This document shows, in pieces, positions 49,673 to 58,887 of a DNA stretch of 64,000 nucleotides. Below the pieces are notes generated by a model that was not told the origin of the DNA, searched no databases, and saw only the letters and a program-made list of their open reading frames with translations. Position numbers and translations under genes: made by a program. The stretch's first letter is position 1; each line of letters begins with the position of its first letter. This stretch comes from Acidobacterium sp. S8 (lineage in GTDB: Bacteria > Acidobacteriota > Terriglobia > Terriglobales > Acidobacteriaceae), in contig NZ_LMUM01000022.1 in assembly GCF_009765985.1 (NCBI RefSeq), forward strand, positions 25,918 through 89,917, given 5' to 3'.

Positions 49673-49772
49673 TCGTTTTTGTGTAACCAATTAATTTCGA
49701 AATAGGTTATTCTAAAGATACCAAAAACGACTGAGTCCGCATGCCCTTCAAAAGGTAAGTGGATTCGCCGAT

Positions 49773-49798
49773 CTGATATAGTAGTAGTGACATATCAG
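49773..49798. promoter_or_regulatory. Inverted repeat upstream of the exopolysaccharide operon (candidate operator)
   Basis: CTGATAT and ATATCAG arms (7 bp each) around 12 bases, 52 bases before the TTG start of the Wzc-like gene. The symmetry and place fit a regulator-binding site. The half-site occurs without perfect symmetry elsewhere only by chance as far as I can see. Confidence 0.4.
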
Positions 49799-49849
49799 TT
49801 CACCTGCAACTAGAACTCTACAACTTAAAGTATCAAGGAGCCAGGACGT

Positions 49850-52099
49850 TTGAGTTCTATCCCCGACCAGGATCCCACTCTACGTGACCTTCTTAGAGTA
49901 TTTGATCGCAGAAGACGAATTCTTGTTCTTGCATTTCTGATTTTCGTCTTTTTTGCGGTTGTTGTCTGCGTCGTCACGACGCGTAGATATACGGCAAGCA
50001 GCACAATTCAACTGCAGAAGTCTTCAGACAGCCTAGGCCTTGATGATCTCATGGGTGCAGCATCTGGCGGCGCTTCTGACACGTTGTCTGTCAATGTCGA
50101 TTTGCAGACCCAGGCAGATATCCTGCAGTCGGACACGCTTGCTTTGAAGGTTGTTAAGGAACTTAATTTAGAGCAAAACGGAGACTTCAGGTCTCATTTC
50201 AATCCGTTTGGCTGGTTAATGGGTTTGCTGAGTCCTGCAGGTCCTTCTGAGTCAACGGCCGCAAGTTTCGATGACTCTCCAAGCCGCCAGAGAAATGCGC
50301 TCGCCACTTTTCAGGGTTACTTAAAGGTGAAGGTGATTGCTGGAACGCGGTTGATCGAGGTCGACTATACCAACCAGGATCCTAAAGTTGCCTCAGCAGT
50401 AGTCAATCATTTGGTTCAGGCATTGGTTGATTATAGCTTCCAGACAAAGTTCAAGGCGACCAATGACGTCTCGGAGTGGCTCGAGGGTCAACTGGGTGAT
50501 CTGCGCAAGCAGACGGAGGATCTGCAGTCTAAGGTAGTCGCATTGCAGCAAGGCAGCGGAATCTTTGGCGTTGGAGGGACAGATCCAGAGGGGAAGCCTG
50601 TTATCTTCAGTCCGGTCCTCGATAGGTTGCAGGCGTCTACTGCCCAGTTGTCTCAGGCTCAAATGAACCGTGTTCTCAAGCAATCTGTCTATGAGGTGGC
50701 AAAGACTGGCAATGCGGAATTAATTTCGCAGCTCAGTGGAACCTCGATGGGGGGAGCCAGTCAGGGGATAACGAATTCTCTGACCCTGGTTCAAAGTCTT
50801 CGGACTCAGGAGGCGACGCTCAAGTCGCAGGTCGATCAGGACTCATCTCAGTTTGGTTCAGCTTATCCGAAGTTGATAGAAGAGCGTGCAGCACTTGATG
50901 GTGTACAGCGCTCTATTCAGGATGAGATTGGTCGCCTCTCTGCGAGGGCGAAGAATGACTCGGAAATTGCCGTGAGAGCTGAAGATGGAGCACGCCGCAC
51001 CTATGATGCGGACAGAAGCGCTGCGGAAAAACTCAACGACAAGAGTATCGAATATGCCATTCTCTCTAAAGAGGCTGATCAGAGCCAGGAGCTCTATCGC
51101 GATCTTCTCAAGCGTCTGAAAGAGGCTGGCATTGTTGAAGGACTTCACTCGTCAAATATTACGATGGTCAATCCCGGACGTCCTCCCGCCAAACCCAGTA
51201 AGCCACAGGTTCCTCTGTATCTGGCTTTAGGTGTATTCCTTGGAGGATTTTTTGGCGGTTGCACGGCTTTAGCTGTGGAAGCGATCGATAACAAAATTCA
51301 AGGTACCGAGGAGATCGAAGCAATGCATCTCCCGATGCTGGGAATTGTTCCCGCGATTGAAGATGCTAAGCGCGGCGAGGGGCCAATTCTACTTGACTCT
51401 AACTATTCTGCATTCGGTGAGGCTATACGCAGCCTTCGTTCTACGTTACTGATCTCGCGAAGCGGCAGACCTCCTCAGGTTATTTTGATGACAAGTGGAA
51501 GCCCCGGCGAAGGCAAATCGACTTTGACATTAAATCTAGCTGCTTCGTTAGCCCAGTTTAACAAGAAGGTTCTAATAGTTGAGGGGGACATGCGTCGGCC
51601 CGTCCTGGCGAGGCGCTTGCGGATCGAGGGTAAAAATGGACTGAGCGTGCTGCTTGCAGGAGATAGTGCTGATGTAGAGTTTAAAGAAATTCCGAATCAC
51701 CCGCACTTATACATCTTGCCCGCAGGACCGGTCCCCCCTTATCCCTCGGAGTTGCTAGGCTCTCAACGTATGCAGGCATTGATTGAATCGTGGCGGCAAA
51801 GTTTTGACTTTATACTAGTGGATTCTCCCCCTGTGCTCCCGGTTACCGACGCGCAGTTGCTCGAGCAATTCGCAGACGCGACTGTTTTAATCGCCCGCTC
51901 CGGAGTAACTCCTCGAATAGCGCTGCAGCGCGCCTATAAGTTGCTGCAATTGCATAGCAAGGATACAGCAAAGCCTGCTATAGGCATTGTGTTGAACTAC
52001 ATTTCCCTGCATTCGGCGGCCTACTATGGTTATTACGGTTACTATGGGGGTAAAAAATACGGCTACGACAACCAGGAGGATCGCGATGCAAATGTTTAA
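49850..52099 (+). CDS. Wzc/BY-kinase-type polysaccharide co-polymerase and tyrosine autokinase
   Basis: Inner-membrane protein of 749 residues controlling polymer length and export. Seen: N-terminal Wzz domain with a membrane helix at about 29-48, a periplasmic coiled-coil region, GNVR-type block near 430 (TMVNPGRPPAKPSKP), a second helix, and the cytoplasmic BY-kinase with Walker A GSPGEGKS (550-557), the EGDMRRPVL motif and ILVDSPPVLPVTDAQ. The C-terminal YYGYYGYYGGKKYGYDN cluster is the autophosphorylation tail. TTG start at 49850 has AGGAG nine to ten bases upstream. First gene of the exopolysaccharide operon. Confidence 0.93.
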   Translation: MSSIPDQDPTLRDLLRVFDRRRRILVLAFLIFVFFAVVVCVVTTRRYTASSTIQLQKSSDSLGLDDLMGAASGGASDTLSVNVDLQTQADILQSDTLALKVVKELNLEQNGDFRSHFNPFGWLMGLLSPAGPSESTAASFDDSPSRQRNALATFQGYLKVKVIAGTRLIEVDYTNQDPKVASAVVNHLVQALVDYSFQTKFKATNDVSEWLEGQLGDLRKQTEDLQSKVVALQQGSGIFGVGGTDPEGKPVIFSPVLDRLQASTAQLSQAQMNRVLKQSVYEVAKTGNAELISQLSGTSMGGASQGITNSLTLVQSLRTQEATLKSQVDQDSSQFGSAYPKLIEERAALDGVQRSIQDEIGRLSARAKNDSEIAVRAEDGARRTYDADRSAAEKLNDKSIEYAILSKEADQSQELYRDLLKRLKEAGIVEGLHSSNITMVNPGRPPAKPSKPQVPLYLALGVFLGGFFGGCTALAVEAIDNKIQGTEEIEAMHLPMLGIVPAIEDAKRGEGPILLDSNYSAFGEAIRSLRSTLLISRSGRPPQVILMTSGSPGEGKSTLTLNLAASLAQFNKKVLIVEGDMRRPVLARRLRIEGKNGLSVLLAGDSADVEFKEIPNHPHLYILPAGPVPPYPSELLGSQRMQALIESWRQSFDFILVDSPPVLPVTDAQLLEQFADATVLIARSGVTPRIALQRAYKLLQLHSKDTAKPAIGIVLNYISLHSAAYYGYYGYYGGKKYGYDNQEDRDANV

Positions 52100-52964
52100 G
52101 GCTTTCTGCCTCGCATTGTTATTTGTAGCCTTTTGCCGCGCGCAGAAAGAAAGCATCACGATAGGCCCCGGAGATTTGGTCCATGTAAAGGTACTCGAAG
52201 CTGCCGAGTTAGAGCAGAGTGTACGCGTTACCGATGCAGGCGCTGTCCCGTTGATTGTGGGAGGCAATGTAAAAATCGCCGGCTTCACTCCAGCAGAAGC
52301 AGCAAATGAAATCCAGCGTGCTCTTGTCGAAGGACATTATCTCTTGACACCTCACGTCAGCGTGACTATTGAGCAGCCAGCGACAGAGAATGTGACTGTG
52401 GTTGGTCAGGTACGGGCGCCAGGAAGTTATCCTATAGGTACACCTCGTTCCATTCTGGATGTATTGGCGCTGTCGGGAGGGATTACCGATCTGGCCAATA
52501 GGGAAATCACTATTGAGCGTCGAGAAACAAAAGAACGGCTACGGTACAATCTTTCAAATCATTCGGACAAGGCTCTCGACGAAAATATTCAGATCTATCC
52601 TGGGGATACGATTCTAGTTCCAAAGGTCGATCTAATTTATGCCTTGGGGGATTTGCGCAAGCCCGGCGGCTTCCCTATGTCAACGAATGACTCGAAGTTG
52701 TCCGTTTTGCAAGCTATTGCCTTTGCCGGGGGGACTCCTCCGACGGCGGTCCCTTCGGATGCACGCCTAGTACGCAGGCAGGCAGATGGCACATATATCG
52801 AAATTCCTCTGCCTCTCAGTGATATGCAGAAGGGAAAGAAGGCAGATATGCCTCTTCAAGCGGACGATATTATCTATGTTCCCTTTAGCTACTTGCGGAA
52901 CGCAATGCTGGGAATCACGAATATCGTCGCTGCTGCATCGTCAGCTGCGATTTATCAGTTCTAA
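52086..52964 (+). CDS. Wza-like polysaccharide export lipoprotein/porin
   Basis: A 292-residue outer-membrane export channel component. Seen: signal peptide (MQMFKAFCLALLFVAFCRAQ), Poly_export domain (ITIGPGDLVHVKVLEAAELEQSVRV), and two SLBB-like repeats (VTVVGQVRAPGSYPIG and IYALGDLRKPGGFPM). ATG 52086 has a perfect CAGGAGGA upstream and lies inside the end of the Wzc-like gene (14-base overlap), so the two are coupled. No Cys at the lipobox site, so it may not be lipidated. Confidence 0.88.
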   Translation: MQMFKAFCLALLFVAFCRAQKESITIGPGDLVHVKVLEAAELEQSVRVTDAGAVPLIVGGNVKIAGFTPAEAANEIQRALVEGHYLLTPHVSVTIEQPATENVTVVGQVRAPGSYPIGTPRSILDVLALSGGITDLANREITIERRETKERLRYNLSNHSDKALDENIQIYPGDTILVPKVDLIYALGDLRKPGGFPMSTNDSKLSVLQAIAFAGGTPPTAVPSDARLVRRQADGTYIEIPLPLSDMQKGKKADMPLQADDIIYVPFSYLRNAMLGITNIVAAASSAAIYQF

Positions 52965-53052
52965 GCAATAAAGACACGACTGCATGGCAACTTCGTGTTG
53001 TCTGAGCCCCAATAGATTGTGGAGCTCCGCGAGCGATAAGTCTTGATTGCTT

Positions 53053-54459
53053 ATGTCGTTGGTTAGGCTAGACCGGATTGAACACATGTATTATGAGCCA
53101 GTATCGGTAGAAGGCGACACCTGCGAAGGGCCTGTCAACACGACTTACTTGTCCGGGAAACATGGGGCTGAATCAGTCTCTGGTATCCACGAACTCCGTA
53201 GCGATGTATTCCTAGGGATCCGTCTAACAGTACTATTTTGCCTGCCATTTATTCTGGCTGATGCCGCCTTTTACCAACTGCAGATATTAGCTACCGGAGG
53301 TAGCACGCCCGTCAGCACGGTAGTATTCAAAATAACTCTACTACTAGCGCTTTCCGCTGCGGCACTGCTACGCGGCAGAATCAGAAATCCTAGGCTCTCG
53401 AAGTTTGCTCTGGTGTTTGTTGCCTATCTGATCATTGCCGCACTATATCAGTATTTTGTTTTGGATGTAGAAGTCACAGATATATTGATATCCTATAACA
53501 CTTTTTATCTATTGCCGATCCTGAACGTTCTAGCACTATCTATACCTTTGAACATATCTGATCGGCTAATCATGCGTCTTTTGCTGGCACTGTTCATAAT
53601 TTGTGCGTGGCTGGGCTTTGCTCAATATGTTACACAACAGCCCATTGTGGCCACAAGTAGTAGCGACGGCTATTTTCAGGTGCGCATTTGGCACAATCCC
53701 AACGGGGGAGTGAAAGCTTTTAGCCTCTTTCTCTATCCTGAACGTTTTGGTGGATTTGCAACGATAATCGCCTGCTTGGCGCTGGCTATGTGCGCTCGTC
53801 GTCGCAAATTGTTAGTTGCCTTACCTCTTCTCGTTTTAAGCGTTCTTGCCTGTTGGATATCAACGGCTCGCGCAGATTTAGTTGGCTTAGTATGCGCACT
53901 GACCACATCTGTGGTGCTTACTTTTGGAAAGCGATCAGGTCGTACAAAATGGTTACCCTTTGCGTTTCTGCTAATAGGGCTCCTTGTAGGCATATATGCT
54001 TACTCTAATTCGATGAGCGGTGGTAACAATTTGTCCATAACGGACACTAGTTCGTTCACGGAACGCTTGAACGAATGGAAGTACTATCTCAGCATGTTTA
54101 GTGCTGACCATTGGTCGAACGCTCTTTTTGGTTTTGGAATCTCCCAAAGCGAACGACTCAACGCAAATAGCGTTGTTGCTATTGATAACATCTATCTAGC
54201 CACAATATTGCACATTGGCATTGTAGGGCTAATGATTTTGATGGCTATTCTCTGGCGGTTATGGGAAGAAATTCGTAAGCGCGCGGAGTCGGAAAAAAAT
54301 ATCTTGATATCGGCTGTGGCTGCCTACTATTCAACATTATTATGCGTCGGGCTATTCACCCAGGCTGTTGCCGCGGCGACCGCGGCTCTATTGCTCTTTA
54401 CACTAAGCGCCGGAACCGTGAGCCTACTTAAGACTCATGGTTCCGGAGTCCAGTCTTGA
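53053..54459 (+). CDS. O-antigen ligase/polymerase-like (Wzy-type) membrane protein
   Basis: A 468-residue protein with about 10-12 hydrophobic helices and a long periplasmic loop containing FTERLNEWKYYLSMFSADHWSNALFGFGISQSE (about 335-375), the pattern of Wzy/WaaL polymerases. The N-terminal 50 residues are polar. Start uncertain: ATG 53053 or the upstream TTG 53047. Likely polymerises the repeat units. Confidence 0.82.
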   Translation: MSLVRLDRIEHMYYEPVSVEGDTCEGPVNTTYLSGKHGAESVSGIHELRSDVFLGIRLTVLFCLPFILADAAFYQLQILATGGSTPVSTVVFKITLLLALSAAALLRGRIRNPRLSKFALVFVAYLIIAALYQYFVLDVEVTDILISYNTFYLLPILNVLALSIPLNISDRLIMRLLLALFIICAWLGFAQYVTQQPIVATSSSDGYFQVRIWHNPNGGVKAFSLFLYPERFGGFATIIACLALAMCARRRKLLVALPLLVLSVLACWISTARADLVGLVCALTTSVVLTFGKRSGRTKWLPFAFLLIGLLVGIYAYSNSMSGGNNLSITDTSSFTERLNEWKYYLSMFSADHWSNALFGFGISQSERLNANSVVAIDNIYLATILHIGIVGLMILMAILWRLWEEIRKRAESEKNILISAVAAYYSTLLCVGLFTQAVAAATAALLLFTLSAGTVSLLKTHGSGVQS

Positions 54460-54559
54460 TAGGTGTCATTGGATTCGCCCCTCAAGCGTACCGTATCTCT
54501 TAAGTGAGTGGCTAGCACACGCATAATTTAATCTGACGCGGACGAGAACGCAAATAAGA

Positions 54560-55867
54560 ATGTTAATGATCAGAATCAGTAGCTTCATTAAAGGAATCGT
54601 CGGACACCGTGTATCCCGCAATGCCTCCTGGATATTTCTCGGGCAAGGGGCAAACTTTTTGCTGCAGGCTGGCTACTTCATTTTGCTCGCACGACTGCTG
54701 GGAGTTTACGAGTATGGCGTCTTTGCGGGAGCCTTCGCGCTGGTGAATGCCATCACTCCATATAGCGCACTTGGGGCTGGCATGCTATTCATGCGCTATG
54801 TGACTATCGATCGAGAGGAGGCGCGGGTATATTGGGGTAACACTCTGGTCATCACCTTCCTAATGAGCATATTGATTGCGGTCGTGTTTTTCTTCCTTGG
54901 CCCCGTAATTACCAAGATTTCTCATCGATCGATCTTTGTCGTACTTGTATTCGCCAATTGCCTTTTCAGTCAGATCGCCAATCTGGCTAGCATGGTCTTT
55001 CAGACCTTCGAAAAAATGCGCCTGACCGCAACCTTGAGTTTCTTGGCCAACCTGGCAAGATTTCTCATCTTGTTAGTCATGCAGTTCACGCTGCATCATG
55101 CAACGGCGGTCCAGTGGGCCTATGGCGTGCTTGGCGCCTCGGCCTGTGCCGCGGTAGTGTCGATCATCTGGGTTCGGTCGGCGATCGGGTCCTTCTCGTG
55201 CAGCCCGAAGTTGATACTGCGCCGTATTCCGGAAGGTTTCAGCTTTTCGTTTGCTGGCACTACGCAGGCGGTTTATAACGACATTGATAAGACCATGTTG
55301 AGCCACTACGGTCTTAACAGAGAGAATGGATTTTACACTCTCGCCTATCGAATCATCGATTTTACAACGACACCGATCGTTGCCATGGATTCCGCAATCT
55401 TACCGCGTTATTTTCAATTGAGCCGAGAAGGTATGAGCCCCGTCATCCGGCTTGTGATCAAATCGGTGAGAATCTCGATTTTGCTCGGTTTTGTCATTGC
55501 TGCGGGGACTTTGTTGCTCGCTCCAGTTGTTCCCCACATCGTAGGCCGGGACTTCTCAGGGGTGCTTGTTGCACTTCGCTGGCTATGCTGGCTTCCGCTC
55601 TTGCGTGGTATTCATCGTATGACCGGAAGTGCGTTAACGGGCTCAGGCTATCAAAACGAACGAACTGCGGCTCAATTTCTTGCCGCGGCTGTCAACGTTG
55701 TGCTGAACTTCTTGTGGATCCCTGCTTATGGGTGGATTGGAGCAGCATGGTCGAGTGTTGCCGCAGATGGTTTGCTCGCAGTATTAAATCCAATCATATT
55801 GCTCTGGGCTTCAAGAAGGATCAGTCGTAACGAAACCGCCGTGATTGTCGAAGTTACGGAGTCCTAG
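54560..55867 (+). CDS. Wzx-type oligosaccharide flippase (MOP superfamily)
   Basis: A 435-residue protein with 12-14 hydrophobic helices. The N-terminal NASWIFLGQGANFLLQAGYFILLARLLGVYEYGVFAGAFAL is the polysaccharide-synthesis flippase start. It flips lipid-linked repeat units across the inner membrane. The end of the gene overlaps the start region of the next by position but not by frame. Confidence 0.88.
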   Translation: MLMIRISSFIKGIVGHRVSRNASWIFLGQGANFLLQAGYFILLARLLGVYEYGVFAGAFALVNAITPYSALGAGMLFMRYVTIDREEARVYWGNTLVITFLMSILIAVVFFFLGPVITKISHRSIFVVLVFANCLFSQIANLASMVFQTFEKMRLTATLSFLANLARFLILLVMQFTLHHATAVQWAYGVLGASACAAVVSIIWVRSAIGSFSCSPKLILRRIPEGFSFSFAGTTQAVYNDIDKTMLSHYGLNRENGFYTLAYRIIDFTTTPIVAMDSAILPRYFQLSREGMSPVIRLVIKSVRISILLGFVIAAGTLLLAPVVPHIVGRDFSGVLVALRWLCWLPLLRGIHRMTGSALTGSGYQNERTAAQFLAAAVNVVLNFLWIPAYGWIGAAWSSVAADGLLAVLNPIILLWASRRISRNETAVIVEVTES

Positions 55868-55868
55868 C

Positions 55869-56744
55869 ATGACAAACGATGTTTGCGCCCTATTCATCAC
55901 CTACCGCCCTGAAGCAGATGTCTTGGGCAACATAGCAAAGGTGCGACCGCAGGTGCAGGGACTAGTCGTTGTCGACAACGGTTCATCAGAATCGGCACGC
56001 GCTCCATTCCATGTTGCAAGCCAAAAGCTGGATTTCACGCTGATCGAAAATGGAAGAAATCTGGGAATTGCTGCCGCGCTTAATATTGGCGTTCGTTGGG
56101 CGCAATCCCAAGGCTATCGCTGGATTGTTCTTTTCGATCAAGACAGCACGATCACCGATGGCTTTATAGGCGCAATGCTTCGGGAATACCAGTCTCACCC
56201 TCATTCTGACTGCCTTGCAATTGTGACCCCAAAGCATATAGATCAAACTAATGGCGAGTGGCGCGCCCCCGCGTTTGCCGTAGACGGCACTCCTTTGGTC
56301 GCGATTACCTCAGGCAGCCTGATGCCCCTCAATATATTCGAGAAGTGCGGAGAGTTTGAAGAAGACCTCATTATCGATCGAGTAGACGACGAATATTGTC
56401 TCCGCGCGCGTTCGCTGGGTTTCACAATCGCACTTTGCGAGCAAGCGATTTTACATCACGCAGTGGGAGCGCCTAGAACGCACCACGCATACGGAATCGC
56501 CAGCTTTCGCGCATCCCACCATAACGCAAAACGTCGCTATTACATCACACGTAATCGGCTTGTCATGGTAAAGAGGTACTGGAAACAGCATCCACAATGG
56601 TGCTATTCAGCGCTCGTAGCCATGCTCAAAGATACAGCTAAGGTCGTGCTGGCTGAAGAAGACTCTTTTACGAAGGTCATCAATATTTTACGTGGTACGT
56701 TACATGCGATTACGGGACGAATGGGAAAGGTTGTGGAACTATGA
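55869..56744 (+). CDS. Family 2 glycosyltransferase (rhamnosyltransferase-like), copy 1
   Basis: A 291-residue GT2 enzyme. Seen: ITYRPEADVLGNIAKVRPQV, VVVDNGS, LGIAAALNIGVRWAQ, the DXD-type VLFDQDSTIT, GSLMPLNIFEKCGEFEEDLIIDRVDDEYCLRAR. This matches dTDP-rhamnosyl transferases (RfbF type). ATG 55869 has GGAG seven bases upstream and beats the frame start at 55845. The next gene is a close paralogue. Confidence 0.87.
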   Translation: MTNDVCALFITYRPEADVLGNIAKVRPQVQGLVVVDNGSSESARAPFHVASQKLDFTLIENGRNLGIAAALNIGVRWAQSQGYRWIVLFDQDSTITDGFIGAMLREYQSHPHSDCLAIVTPKHIDQTNGEWRAPAFAVDGTPLVAITSGSLMPLNIFEKCGEFEEDLIIDRVDDEYCLRARSLGFTIALCEQAILHHAVGAPRTHHAYGIASFRASHHNAKRRYYITRNRLVMVKRYWKQHPQWCYSALVAMLKDTAKVVLAEEDSFTKVINILRGTLHAITGRMGKVVEL

Positions 56745-57643
56745 CGACCATCAATGATTCAATTGCCTCTCTGAATAGTGTATGTGCCGTTGTGGTGACC
56801 TTCAAGCCACATCTGGATGTTCTGGAAAATCTGCGCAAGGTGCGTCCGCAGGTGGAAGGACTTGTGGTTGTGGACAATGGGTCACCCTCGGAAGCTTTTG
56901 CTCCATTCCGATTGGCAAGTACCGCGTTAAGCTTCGCACTTATAGAAAATGGAGAAAATCTGGGTATTGCTGCGGCGCTTAATAAAGGCGTGAAGTGGGC
57001 AGAGAAACGCGGATTTCGATGGGTAGTACTTTTTGATCAAGATAGTACGGTGGAAAATAAGTTTATCGAATCACTGTTTGCCACTTATCAAATCCAAACT
57101 GATCGCGAGCACATTGGAATTATCGTGCCGAGCTATATCGATCGCTTTTCTGGAAGAAAGATGCCAGTGGAGAGAACAAAACACGGTGAGATTCTTGTAG
57201 TGCGAACCTCAGGTAGCCTCATGCCTCTCTCTGTTTTTGGAGAGTGTGGCTATTTTATCGAAGAGCTCGTTATTGACCAGGTAGACTATGAATACTGTCT
57301 GCGTATCGGTTGTCGCGGCTATAAGATCATTTCGTCTGAAAATGCAAGTCTACTTCACTCTTTGGGGGAACGCCGCCGCCATAATATTGGCGAGCATTAC
57401 CTGTTCGCAACTACGCATCACAACGTAAAACGCCGCTACTATATAACACGAAATAGAGTGTGGATTATTAAATCTTACTGGCGGCAGTATCCACGCTATT
57501 GTTTCCAGTTATTGAATGACTCTATTAAAGACAGCATAAAGATCCTACTCGTAGAAAAATCTCGACTTCAGAAGCTAAGAAATACTTTCCTCGGTTTATT
57601 CGATGGCTTGACAGGCCGAATGGGTAAGACAATTGAGCTTTAA
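56741..57643 (+). CDS. Family 2 glycosyltransferase (rhamnosyltransferase-like), copy 2
   Basis: A 300-residue paralogue of the preceding gene, overlapping it by four bases (ATGA). Same blocks: VVTFKPHLDVLENLRKVRPQVEGLVVVDNG, LGIAAALNKGVKWAEK, VLFDQDSTVE, GSLMPLSVFGECGYFIEELVIDQVDYEYCLRIG and the shared ending TGRMGKTIEL. It is more AT-rich than copy 1 in its second half. The pair probably adds two rhamnose residues or two linkages. Confidence 0.87.
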   Translation: MTTINDSIASLNSVCAVVVTFKPHLDVLENLRKVRPQVEGLVVVDNGSPSEAFAPFRLASTALSFALIENGENLGIAAALNKGVKWAEKRGFRWVVLFDQDSTVENKFIESLFATYQIQTDREHIGIIVPSYIDRFSGRKMPVERTKHGEILVVRTSGSLMPLSVFGECGYFIEELVIDQVDYEYCLRIGCRGYKIISSENASLLHSLGERRRHNIGEHYLFATTHHNVKRRYYITRNRVWIIKSYWRQYPRYCFQLLNDSIKDSIKILLVEKSRLQKLRNTFLGLFDGLTGRMGKTIEL

Positions 57644-57672
57644 TCCAACCACCTTTTCATAAAGCTAATAAG

Positions 57673-58869
57673 ATGCATATTCTAATGGTGAATACTTTGT
57701 ACCCGCCAATCTTATTTGGTGGCGCAGAAAAATCTGTTTCTCTATTGGCGGAAGCCCTCGTCCGTTCGGGAGACCAAGTAACTGTAATTTCCCTGCATCC
57801 GGGGATGGAAAAATCCGTCGAAATGTTAAACGGCGTTCGAGTATATCGTTTGCCGATGGATAATCGTTATTGGCCGTTTCACCTTACCGAGAAGCCGGGG
57901 CAGGCATCTCGCCTCTTGTGGCATATCGGCGACGCCTGGAACGGTAAAGCTGCGAAACGTGTCGCAGAAATTTTGGATGAGGAGAAACCAGATGTTGTCC
58001 ATACGAATAACATTCTCGGCTTTTCTGTTGCTGTTTGGAGTGAGGCAAGGACACGCAGCATTCGGTTGGTCCATACCCTCCGCGACTATTATATGCTTTG
58101 TTCCCGCTGTGCACTTTTTCGCGATGGGGCTCTATGTGAACAGCGCTGCTTGGACTGCAAAGCGCTAACGATGAATCGTCGACAGGCATCGCAGATTGTA
58201 GATACGGTAGTTTCCAACAGCGCCTATGTTCTAAAGTCGCATACAGACTGTGGGTATTTTTCCGGAGTTCCGTCAACAGTAATTTTCAATATTGCAGGCG
58301 GCATTGCCAATCTTGCTCCCAGAAATCCCACTGACAACACATTAGTATTTGGTTATATCGGGAAAATAGAGGATGAAAAAGGAATTCATATCGTCTTGGA
58401 GGCCACGAAATATCTTACAAACACCAACTGGCGGTTACTAATAGCAGGTGCCGGGCTCGACGTTTATGTAAATAACTTAAAGCAAAAATATAATGATCCT
58501 AAAATTGAGTGGCTTGGGTTTGTGGGTGCGCAACGGTTTTACGAATCGATCGATACGACGATAGTCTCCTCAATCTGGCCAGAGCCTTTACCACGCACAT
58601 TGATCGAGACTTTTGCCGCGGGAAAAAGTGCAATTTGCGCGGCTTCTGGTGGAATTCCAGAAATAGCAAATCTCGGAAAAGTGGTTGAGATCTATAGGGC
58701 TACAAACGCTCACGCCTTAGGAGCAATCATGAATCGCGCCTTGCTGAATGTACAACATTGGCGGGGGGGGGGATTCCTCGATGCAATTGCATTGGATCGT
58801 TTCAGCGAGACGAAAATAACAAGCCTCTACCGATCTGTCTACCGGACCGATATTAAGTCAAATCAGTGA
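57673..58869 (+). CDS. Family 4 glycosyltransferase with an internal G10 tract
   Basis: A 398-residue GT4 enzyme. Seen: start NTLYPPILFGGAEKSVSLLAEAL, a Cys-rich stretch (MLCSRCALFRDGALCEQRCLDCKAL) that is usual in one GT4 subgroup, and an EX7E-type motif near WPEPLPRTLIETFAAGKSAICA. A run of ten G (58763-58772) falls at about residue 363 in RGGG. The present frame continues into a normal GT4 C-terminus. Confidence 0.84.
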   Translation: MHILMVNTLYPPILFGGAEKSVSLLAEALVRSGDQVTVISLHPGMEKSVEMLNGVRVYRLPMDNRYWPFHLTEKPGQASRLLWHIGDAWNGKAAKRVAEILDEEKPDVVHTNNILGFSVAVWSEARTRSIRLVHTLRDYYMLCSRCALFRDGALCEQRCLDCKALTMNRRQASQIVDTVVSNSAYVLKSHTDCGYFSGVPSTVIFNIAGGIANLAPRNPTDNTLVFGYIGKIEDEKGIHIVLEATKYLTNTNWRLLIAGAGLDVYVNNLKQKYNDPKIEWLGFVGAQRFYESIDTTIVSSIWPEPLPRTLIETFAAGKSAICAASGGIPEIANLGKVVEIYRATNAHALGAIMNRALLNVQHWRGGGFLDAIALDRFSETKITSLYRSVYRTDIKSNQ

Positions 58870-58887
58870 ACGACTATTAGGAGATGT

